This document shows, in pieces, positions 1 through 5,236 of a stretch of DNA of 6,105 nt (positions within the stretch are counted from its first letter, which is position 1; each line of letters opens with the position of its first letter). The notes under the pieces are model-generated. The model was not told the origin of the DNA, did no database searches, and saw only the letters and a program-made list of their open reading frames with translations. The DNA comes from an uncultured Rhizobiaceae group bacterium (GTDB lineage: Bacteria; Pseudomonadota; Alphaproteobacteria; Rhizobiales; Rhizobiaceae): contig CALAIO010000125.1 of assembly GCA_937923355.1 (NCBI GenBank), positions 1 through 6,105 of the forward strand, in the 5' to 3' direction. A program made the position numbers and the translations under genes.

Positions 1-2
1 AT

Positions 3-113
3 GGCATTCCGAAAGAGCACTTCCACTTATTCTTGAAGGAGTGTGAATGGAGGTTCAACTACAGGCCAGTTGCAAACTTGCGTAAAGTATTGGAACAATG
101 GTGGTTCAAGTAA
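3..113 (+). CDS. IS1595-family transposase, C-terminal end only (5' truncated by window edge)
   Basis: Translation in the frame starting at position 3 gives 36 residues and a TAA stop at 111-113. It begins GIPKEHFHLFLKECEWRF and continues with an NYRP segment and a WWFK end. The pattern (K-x-H-F-x-L-x-L-K-E-x-E-W-R-F-N-x-R) is the conserved tail just after the last catalytic acidic region in ISXO2-like DDE transposases, which cut and join DNA at the element ends. The Glu in KECEWRFNYR belongs to the strongly conserved C-terminal block of this family. No frameshift or stop is seen in the visible part. Because only the tail is present, it cannot be said whether the gene is whole. Family recognition is from the motif pattern, with no search behind it. 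Confidence 0.72.
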   Translation, partial: GIPKEHFHLFLKECEWRFNYRPVANLRKVLEQWWFK

Positions 114-121
114 AAATGAAA

Positions 122-141
122 CCCTTATCTATGTCAGCCCC
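122..141 (-). repeat. Probable right terminal inverted repeat of the IS
   Basis: The 20 bp between the transposase stop and AT-rich non-coding DNA end in CCCC at 138-141. A G-rich outer tip on the reverse strand and the position just behind the transposase stop fit an IS end. The partner repeat at the left end is outside the window, so this is inferred from position and composition. Confidence 0.5.
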
Positions 142-224
142 TTGATTTCTTTAATTTGCTACCATTCGTATAAGTTTGACGATAACAACTCTGCACGATG
201 TTTCGTCATTTAAAATCAAATTGT

Positions 225-239
225 TGAGTTCTGAACTCA
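225..239. promoter_or_regulatory. Perfect 15-bp palindrome, candidate operator upstream of the ABC operon
   Basis: TGAGTTC-T-GAACTCA has two perfect 7-bp arms around a single base. It lies 105 bp before the binding-protein start and just upstream of a weak promoter candidate. Two more GAACT copies follow at 249-253 and 255-259. Such a compact dyad fits a dimeric helix-turn-helix protein, and the XRE-cupin regulator at the end of the operon is the obvious candidate. No matching palindrome is seen in front of the regulator gene itself. Binding is an inference. Confidence 0.4.
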
Positions 240-243
240 TATG

Positions 244-272
244 CTCAAGAACTGGAACTTAGTGTATATGAT
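244..272 (+). promoter_or_regulatory. Weak sigma-70-like promoter candidate for the ABC operon
   Basis: TATGAT at 267-272 matches the -10 consensus at five of six positions. With a 17-bp spacer the -35 would be CTCAAG at 244-249, which is poor. Transcription would start near 279, inside the overlapping palindromes CAAGCTTG (277-284) and CTTGCAAG (281-288), leaving a leader of about 65 nt. The weak -35 could mean that an activator is needed, or that the real promoter is elsewhere in 142-330. A TTGACG at 176-181 has no -10 at a usable distance. Confidence 0.25.
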
Positions 273-296
273 TTACCAAGCTTGCAAGATCATTTC

Positions 297-318
297 TGAG
301 AATGCAGACTGATTCTCA
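297..318. repeat. Inverted repeat in the presumed leader of the ABC operon
   Basis: TGAGAAT and ATTCTCA are perfect 7-bp arms separated by 8 bp, ending 26 bp before the ATG of the binding-protein gene. In RNA they could form a hairpin with an 8-nt loop upstream of the ribosome binding region. In DNA they could be a second operator, since the outer TGAG...CTCA matches that of the palindrome at 225-239. There is no T-run after it, so it is not an intrinsic terminator. Confidence 0.35.
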
Positions 319-344
319 ACGCATAAATAGGAAAATATCAAGAT

Positions 345-1604
345 ATGAAATTCAATCTAGCCAAAGCCATAATAACTGCATCACTTTTCGCAAGCGTAAG
401 TCACGTTGCACAGGCTGATGATGTAACACTGACAATTGAAAGCTGGCGCAATGATGATCTCCTGATTTGGCAAGATAAATTGATCCCTGCATTTGAGGCT
501 GAAAACCCAGGCATCAAGGTGAAGTTCACTCCATCTTCACCTCCTGAATATAATGCCGTTCTCAATTCGCGATTGACTGCTGGTTCTGCTGGCGATCTGA
601 TTACATGTCGCCCATTTGATGTTTCACTAGACCATTACAATAAAGGATACCTTGCTGATCTTTCCAATCTGAAAGGCATGGATAATTTCTCTGATGTAGC
701 CAAATCGGCCTGGATCACGGATGATGGTAATACCCCTTTCTGCGTTCCAATGGCGTCTGTCATTCATGGATTTATTTACAACCGCGAAGCTCTAGCTGAT
801 GCAGGTGTTGACGCACCAAACACCGTACCAGAGTTTTTCGCCGTTCTTGATGCTATTAAGGAAAAAGGAAATTACATTCCATTAGCTATGGGCACCAATG
901 ACCAGTGGGAAGCAGCAACCATGGGCTATAACAACATTGGCCCGAACTACTGGAAAGGTGAGGAAGGTCGCAACGCATTGATAAGTGGCGCTCAAAAGCT
1001 AACTGATCCGCAGTGGATTGCACCTTATCAGCAATTGGCAAAATGGAAGGACTATCTAGGCGACGGCTTTGAAGCGCAAACCTATGCAGATAGTCAAAAT
1101 CTTTTCACCTTAGGACGTGCTGCAATTTATCCAGCAGGTTCATGGGAAATTTCTGGCTTCAACAAAAACGCATTTTTTGAGATGGGCGCATTTATTCCAC
1201 CGGTCGAAAACGCTGGTGATGATTGTTACATCTCTGACCATACAGATATCGGCATTGGTATGAATGCAGCAACACCAAATAAAGAAGCTGCAAAAACCTT
1301 CCTCAATTGGGTCTCTTCTCCAACATTTGCTGAACTTTACGCAAACGCCCTACCTGGATTTTTCCCGCTTTCAAAGACTGCCATCAAAATTGACGACCCG
1401 CTGGCGCAGGAGTTTATTTCGTGGCGTGAAAAGTGCCGTTCGACCATACGCTCGACATATCAAATCCTATCACGCGGCGAGCCAAATCTTGAAACCGAAA
1501 CTTGGAACGCATCTGTTGCAACCATAAAGGGCACAGAAACACCTGAAGCTGCGGGAGCGCGATTGCAGAAAGGTCTTGCTTCGTGGTATCAGCCTCAACA
1601 GTAG
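345..1604 (+). CDS. CUT1-type ABC transporter periplasmic solute-binding protein
   Basis: This is the 419-residue extracellular substrate-binding subunit (SBP family 1, UgpB/MalE-like, COG1653). It binds solute in the periplasm and hands it to the two permeases encoded next. Residues 1-24 form a Sec signal peptide: basic start (KFNLAK), hydrophobic core, and a good signal peptidase I site VAQA|DD at 24/25. There is no lipobox cysteine, so the mature protein should be soluble. Mature features typical of the family are the first strand VTLTIESWR, an AFEAENPGIKVKF segment near 50-61, the LGRAAIYPAGSWE strand at 256-268, and a C-terminal helix region with GTETPEAAGARLQKG. The mature protein has four cysteines (88, 133, 294, 364), which might form disulfides. 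Length is normal for the family. The ATG has a weak AGGA 12 bp upstream. The usual substrates are sugars or polyols; this one cannot be named from sequence. Confidence 0.93.
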   Translation: MKFNLAKAIITASLFASVSHVAQADDVTLTIESWRNDDLLIWQDKLIPAFEAENPGIKVKFTPSSPPEYNAVLNSRLTAGSAGDLITCRPFDVSLDHYNKGYLADLSNLKGMDNFSDVAKSAWITDDGNTPFCVPMASVIHGFIYNREALADAGVDAPNTVPEFFAVLDAIKEKGNYIPLAMGTNDQWEAATMGYNNIGPNYWKGEEGRNALISGAQKLTDPQWIAPYQQLAKWKDYLGDGFEAQTYADSQNLFTLGRAAIYPAGSWEISGFNKNAFFEMGAFIPPVENAGDDCYISDHTDIGIGMNAATPNKEAAKTFLNWVSSPTFAELYANALPGFFPLSKTAIKIDDPLAQEFISWREKCRSTIRSTYQILSRGEPNLETETWNASVATIKGTETPEAAGARLQKGLASWYQPQQ

Positions 1605-1640
1605 AGATTTCAATCTAGCAGGTTTTAGGAAAGACAAGGG

Positions 1641-2564
1641 ATGGGAGTGAAACCAAAAACCAGTTTCCGTTGGCATATTCCTGTCTTTCTCGCGCCAGCT
1701 TTTTTAATCTATACAGCAATCATGATAATCCCACTTTTTGAGACTTTAAAGTTTGCTGTTTTTAGTGAAACTGAAAATAGGCAAGTTTTTGTAGGGATTG
1801 ATAATTTCCAAAAACTCTTTGGAGATCCACACTGGTCAACGGGCTTTTGGAATGCACTTGCAAACAACACATGGTTCTTCCTTGTACATATGTTAGTACA
1901 AAATCCTATCGGCATACTTTTGGCAGCACTTTTAAGCAGTAACAAACTACGGCTTCGTGGCTTTTATAGAACAGCAATTTTTGTCCCTACTCTGCTTTCA
2001 TTCATAATTGTCGGATTTGCCTGGAAGCTCATTTTGAGCCCTATATGGGGCATTACACCAGATTTATTGGATGCTGTCGGCCTGAAGAGCCTTTTTGCAC
2101 CTTGGCTCGGCAAAGAGGCTTATGCACTCACTACACTTGCCCTTATCTCTGTATGGCAGTTTGTAGGCATCCCAATGATGTTGATTTATGCGGCACTTCT
2201 CTCAATCCCCGATGATGTGATTGAGGCAGCAGAATGTGATGGCATTACGAGTTTATCGCAGTTCTGGAAGATTAAACTTCCGCTTATCTTGCCAGCAATC
2301 GGCATTATTTCCATCCTAACATTCATAGGAAATTTCAACGCCTTTGATTTGATCTACGCTTCGCAAGGTGCACTGGCGGGGCCAAATTTTTCTACAGATG
2401 TTTTAGGGACTTTCATGTTTAGAACTTTCTTTGGGTTCCAACTTCAAGCAGGTGATCCAAACATGGGTGCAGCTATTGCTTCTATTATGTTCCTGATCAT
2501 CCTCTGCGGTGTTTGCCTCTACCTCTTTGGTATTCATCGGCACCTTCGCCGTTATCAGCTTTAG
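1641..2564 (+). CDS. CUT1 ABC transporter inner-membrane permease, MalF/UgpA type
   Basis: A 307-residue polytopic membrane protein, the first of two permease subunits (COG1175 type). Hydrophobic segments lie near residues 12-33, 78-99, 110-132, 161-187, 216-236 and 277-298, giving the usual six helices. The cytoplasmic EAA loop that docks onto the ATPase is canonical: EAAECDG at 195-201, then a hydrophobic IKLPLILP at 211-218. The N-terminal region matches the short UgpA/LacF-like permeases, which lack the extra periplasmic domain of E. coli MalF. The ATG lies 36 bp after the binding-protein stop, with AGGA at 1627-1630 and AAGGG directly before the start. It sits in one transcription unit with its partners and shows no truncation. 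Confidence 0.93.
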   Translation: MGVKPKTSFRWHIPVFLAPAFLIYTAIMIIPLFETLKFAVFSETENRQVFVGIDNFQKLFGDPHWSTGFWNALANNTWFFLVHMLVQNPIGILLAALLSSNKLRLRGFYRTAIFVPTLLSFIIVGFAWKLILSPIWGITPDLLDAVGLKSLFAPWLGKEAYALTTLALISVWQFVGIPMMLIYAALLSIPDDVIEAAECDGITSLSQFWKIKLPLILPAIGIISILTFIGNFNAFDLIYASQGALAGPNFSTDVLGTFMFRTFFGFQLQAGDPNMGAAIASIMFLIILCGVCLYLFGIHRHLRRYQL

Positions 2565-2566
2565 GC

Positions 2567-2579
2567 AGGTTTGATGATG
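2567..2579 (+). promoter_or_regulatory. Start region of the second permease: AGG followed by TTG-ATG-ATG in a row
   Basis: Three consecutive possible start codons lie in frame at 2571 (TTG), 2574 (ATG) and 2577 (ATG). The only Shine-Dalgarno-like element is AGG at 2567-2569. It is 1, 4 and 7 bp away from them respectively, so 2577 has the best spacing. The differences affect only the first two residues. Confidence 0.55.
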
Positions 2580-3425
2580 TACGTTCATACCAACCTTGCC
2601 AAGCAAAAGTTTCAGTCAATATCTGCGCATGCAATTCTTCTGACTTACACAATCATAGCATTGTTTCCTGTGATTATTATTCTGGTCAATTCCTTTAAAA
2701 CACGTGGCGGGATTTTTCGAACTCCGATGTCTCTGCCAAATGCCGAGACATTCACATGGGCAGGTTATGAAACAGTTCTAAAACAAGGTGATTTCGCACT
2801 ATATTTCCAAAACAGCCTTATTGTGACGATTGTCTCACTCTTTATGGTTTTGCTTTTTGGGGCAATGGCTGCATTCGCGCTGGCAGAATATCGATTTAAA
2901 GGAAGTCGTCTATTAGGATTGTATTTTGTCATTGGCATTATGATCCCTATCAGACTTGGAACCGTTGCAATTCTTCATATGATGATAGCCAGTGGGTTAG
3001 TAAACACGCTAACCGCTTTGATATTAGTTTACACCGCTCAAGGTTTGCCATTGGCAATATTTATCCTGACCGAATTTATGCGAACAATTTCGGATGATTT
3101 AAAAAATGCAGGTAGAATTGATGGCCTCTCTGAATATAGAATATTTGGCCAATTGGTTTTACCACTGGTTCGTCCAGCAATGGCAACAGTTGCAGTTTTC
3201 ACGATGATACCGATCTGGAATGATCTTTGGTTTCCCTTAATTCTTGCACCTGCGGAGAGTACAAAAACGGTCACCTTAGGCGCACAGGTTTTTATCGGAC
3301 AATTTGTGACAGATTGGAATGCAGTTCTGGCATCCTTATCTCTTGCTATCATTCCAGTTCTAGTCTTGTACTTAATCTTTTCACGTCAGCTAATAAGAGG
3401 CATAACATCTGGAGCTGTTAAATGA
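2577..3425 (+). CDS. CUT1 ABC transporter inner-membrane permease, MalG/UgpE type
   Basis: The second permease subunit (COG0395 type), 282 residues from the preferred ATG. It pairs with the preceding permease to form the membrane channel. Hydrophobic segments run near residues 16-38, 79-103, 111-137, 144-165, 199-217 and 252-270. The cytoplasmic coupling loop is at about 173-196: NAGRIDG is followed by [11 protein letters not shown]. The usual EAA start of this motif is changed to NAG, but the DG pair and the LP end are kept. The C-terminus [14 protein letters not shown] is the standard end of this subfamily. The gene begins 12 bp after the previous stop, so the two permeases are probably translationally coupled. 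A start at 2571 or 2574 is also possible. Confidence 0.92.
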   Translation: MYVHTNLAKQKFQSISAHAILLTYTIIALFPVIIILVNSFKTRGGIFRTPMSLPNAETFTWAGYETVLKQGDFALYFQNSLIVTIVSLFMVLLFGAMAAFALAEYRFKGSRLLGLYFVIGIMIPIRLGTVAILHMMIASGLVNTLTALILVYTAQGLPLAIFILTEFMRTISDDLKNAGRIDGLSEYRIFGQLVLPLVRPAMATVAVFTMIPIWNDLWFPLILAPAESTKTVTLGAQVFIGQFVTDWNAVLASLSLAIIPVLVLYLIFSRQLIRGITSGAVK

Positions 3426-3445
3426 CGCAGCTTCAAAGGAACTAA
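3422..3445 (+). other. Seven-codon minicistron overlapping the permease stop (ATGA)
   Basis: An ATG at 3422 overlaps the TGA of the permease gene in a classic ATGA arrangement. It reads MTQLQRN before TAA at 3443-3445, ending 2 bp before the GTG of the ATPase. The AAAGGA used by the ATPase lies inside it. It may keep ribosomes near the ATPase start, or be a coincidence of the ATGA overlap. There is no evidence for a functional peptide. Confidence 0.2.
3435..3440 (+). promoter_or_regulatory. Ribosome binding site for the ATPase gene, supports a GTG start
   Basis: AAAGGA lies 7 bp before the GTG at 3448, an ideal spacing. No in-frame ATG occurs before the first conserved motif, and the resulting N-terminus ([14 protein letters not shown]) is the normal beginning of this ATPase family. 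The GTG start is therefore well supported. Confidence 0.7.
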
Positions 3446-3447
3446 AC

Positions 3448-4422
3448 GTGCGATCACTTTCTCTACAAAACATCCATAAATCCTTTGGCGACACCAAAGT
3501 TTTGAAAGGTATAGACCTTGAGATAAGCGACGGAGAGTTCGTTGTTTTCGTTGGCCCCTCAGGATGTGGAAAATCTACCCTACTTCGTATTATTGCAGGT
3601 CTAGAAAAAGAAACATCTGGCAAAATCGTATTGGGTGGTGATGTTATAAATTCAGTTCCCCCAGCAGCGCGTGGAATATCCATGGTTTTCCAGACCTATG
3701 CGCTATATCCGCATCTTAATATTCGCGACAACATGAGTTTGGGGCTAAAGCAGGCAAAACATAGCAAAGAGGAAATCAGGTCACGCGTTAACCGAGCTGC
3801 TGATATGCTTTCGATTGATACCCTACTAGAGCGACGACCATCTGAGCTTTCAGGGGGGCAGCGTCAACGCGCAGCGATTGGCAGAGCTATTGTTCGCGAA
3901 CCACGACTTTTCTTATTTGATGAACCTCTATCTAATTTGGATGCGGCCCTGCGCATAAACACTAGGCTTGAAATAGCCAGACTTCATCGCGAACTTGGCA
4001 CAACTATGATTTACGTCACTCACGATCAAACCGAAGCCATGACCCTTGCCGATAGGATTGTTATTCTGAACGAAGGTAAAATTGAACAAGTCGGAACACC
4101 GATGGAGCTTTATAACAATCCAGCAAACCGATTTGTTGCCGGATTTATCGGCGCACCGCAAATGAACTTCCTGGAAAACGGCAAACTAGGCATACGTCCT
4201 GAGCATATTTCACTTGATAGCAAATCTGGTGACCTGCAAGGAACTGTTGCGCATGTTGAGCATCTGGGAAGCGAAACAAATGTTTACCTTGATTGTGCGG
4301 GTGAAGGAACGCTCACCATCCGCTTAACTGGAGAACATGCAATTACGAGTGGCTCCAAAATGTTTGCAAAATTTGAAAAGAACAGCAGCTTCTCATTTGA
4401 TGCAAAAGGCAAGCGTGTTTAG
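3448..4422 (+). CDS. CUT1 ABC transporter ATP-binding protein, MalK/UgpC type with a short regulatory domain
   Basis: A 324-residue cytoplasmic ATPase that powers import as a dimer. All nucleotide-binding motifs are present: Walker [10 protein letters not shown] at 36-44, Q-loop Gln 82, signature LSGGQ at 134-138, Walker B LFLFDEP at 154-160, D-loop SNLD at 162-165 and switch His 192. A TOBE-type C-terminal domain follows from about 237, with the family motif GIRPEH at 248-253. The family is commonly 350-370 residues. Here the segment between MNFLENG and GIRPEH is nearly absent, so the regulatory domain is only about 90 residues. Shorter forms are known among alphaproteobacterial homologues, so this is probably natural and not damage. 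It is the last gene of the four-gene importer operon, 22 bp after the second permease. No convincing terminator follows it. Confidence 0.94.
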   Translation: MRSLSLQNIHKSFGDTKVLKGIDLEISDGEFVVFVGPSGCGKSTLLRIIAGLEKETSGKIVLGGDVINSVPPAARGISMVFQTYALYPHLNIRDNMSLGLKQAKHSKEEIRSRVNRAADMLSIDTLLERRPSELSGGQRQRAAIGRAIVREPRLFLFDEPLSNLDAALRINTRLEIARLHRELGTTMIYVTHDQTEAMTLADRIVILNEGKIEQVGTPMELYNNPANRFVAGFIGAPQMNFLENGKLGIRPEHISLDSKSGDLQGTVAHVEHLGSETNVYLDCAGEGTLTIRLTGEHAITSGSKMFAKFEKNSSFSFDAKGKRV

Positions 4423-4544
4423 GGTCCTGAGCCTAGCATTACATTTTAGACTAACAAAGTTATAAACAAGCTATCATTTTATCAAATCAACACTTATTAT
4501 ATTCCGTAAGATTAAATGATTTCTTGAATTACGAATTAGATATA
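4423..4544. other. AT-rich spacer between the ATPase and regulator genes
   Basis: This spacer is strongly AT-rich. No hairpin with a T-run is seen: the GGGTCCTGAGCC just after the ATPase stop would leave a two-base loop and a mismatch. TATTAT at 4495-4500 and TATATT at 4498-4503 resemble -10 elements but have no good -35. A separate regulator promoter here is plausible but unproven, and read-through from the transporter operon is equally possible. Confidence 0.35.
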
Positions 4545-5195
4545 ATGGCAAATAAATTAGCGAATGAACCAAAGCCTGCGCTTTCACAAGACCCACATAA
4601 TGTTAGCGCTTCTCCGCGTGAGAAGGATCTGGAAGTTGCGATTGGGCGTGAAGTAAAAAACTATAGAAAATTGCATAACATTACGGTTGCCGAACTGGCC
4701 AAATCAACAGGGCTTTCTATTGGCATGCTTTCAAAAATTGAAAATGGCATGACCTCCCCATCGCTCACAACGCTACAGACATTGGCAAATGCGCTGAGCG
4801 TTCCTCTCACCTCATTTTTCAAAGGGTTTGAAGAAAGTCGTGAGGCAGTCCATGTTAAGGCAGGTGAAGGGCTAACGACAGAGCGCAGAGGCACGCGAGC
4901 AGGTCACCAATACAATCTTCTGGGACACATTGGCGCAAATACATCGGGCGTAATTGTTGAGCCTTATTTGATATCTCTGACCGAAGAATCAGACGTTTTT
5001 CCGGACTTTCAGCATGACGGCATAGAGCTGATTTACATGCTTGAAGGTGAAGTTGAATATCGACACGGAGATAAAACTTTCATCCTGGAACCTGGTGACA
5101 GTTTCTTCTTTGATGCAGATGCACCGCACGGCCCAAAAAAGCACATAAAACTGCCGGCAAAATATCTATCGATTATTTCTTATCCAGCATCTTGA
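4545..5195 (+). CDS. XRE-family transcription regulator with C-terminal cupin sensor domain
   Basis: A 216-residue cytoplasmic DNA-binding protein from the ATG at 4545. After a polar N-terminal tail of about 30 residues comes an HTH_3 domain near 33-94: IGREVKNYRKLHNITVAELA, then the recognition-helix region STGLSIGMLSKIENG and PSLTTLQTLANAL. A Cupin_2 domain fills about 130-214. It keeps His 157 and Glu 161 of cupin motif 1 (QHDGIELIYMLEGE) and EPGD plus His 195 of motif 2, so a metal- or ligand-binding pocket is possible. Architecture and length fit the XRE-cupin regulators known to control uptake and catabolism of small metabolites such as polyamines. It follows the transporter on the same strand, making it the likely regulator of that operon. 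An upstream TTG at 4524 would add 7 residues; neither start has a clear Shine-Dalgarno sequence. Confidence 0.9.
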   Translation: MANKLANEPKPALSQDPHNVSASPREKDLEVAIGREVKNYRKLHNITVAELAKSTGLSIGMLSKIENGMTSPSLTTLQTLANALSVPLTSFFKGFEESREAVHVKAGEGLTTERRGTRAGHQYNLLGHIGANTSGVIVEPYLISLTEESDVFPDFQHDGIELIYMLEGEVEYRHGDKTFILEPGDSFFFDADAPHGPKKHIKLPAKYLSIISYPAS

Positions 5196-5236
5196 AGCTT
5201 TACTGCCTGAACTCTATGAGTAGTTGGGTTCTGACA
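5196..5236. other. Convergent gap between regulator and N-demethylase genes
   Basis: Only 41 bp separate the two stops. A small dyad ACTC-TAT-GAGT at 5211-5221 is present but lacks a flanking T-run on either side, so it is a poor terminator. The same 8 bases CTGAACTC found in the palindrome at 225-239 recur at 5207-5214, probably by chance. Confidence 0.3.

Larger units (their letters stand above)
1..141 (+). mobile_element. Right end of an IS1595-family (ISXO2-like) insertion sequence, left part outside the window
   Basis: This stretch holds the 3' end of a transposase reading frame followed, 8 bp after its stop, by a sequence at 122-141 that looks like a terminal inverted repeat. Read outward from the element end on the minus strand it is GGGGCTGACATAGATAAGGG, and G-rich ends of this kind fit my recollection of IS1595-type elements. 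The family usually makes 8-bp target duplications, so TTGATTTC at 142-149 is the predicted right-hand copy. The left end is not in the window, so neither the repeat pairing nor the duplication can be confirmed, and the boundary at 141 is an estimate. The element could be intact or a remnant. Confidence 0.68.

Noticed and set aside
169..174. TATAAG with TTGATT at 142-147 as an outward promoter formed at the IS junction
   Set aside because: The spacer is 21 bp, too long for a normal sigma-70 promoter, and no better -35 is present.
1882..1901. Inverted repeat TTGTAC-N8-GTACAA as an operator
   Set aside because: It lies deep inside the first permease gene, and its sequence is unrelated to the upstream dyads. 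Coding constraint and chance explain it well enough.
4420..4440. Hairpin after the ATPase stop as an intrinsic terminator
   Set aside because: The only pairing has a two-base loop with a mismatch or a 4-bp stem, and no T-run follows directly.
5211..5221. ACTC-TAT-GAGT dyad as a bidirectional terminator between the convergent genes
   Set aside because: The stem has only four base pairs, is not GC-rich, and has no T-run on either side.
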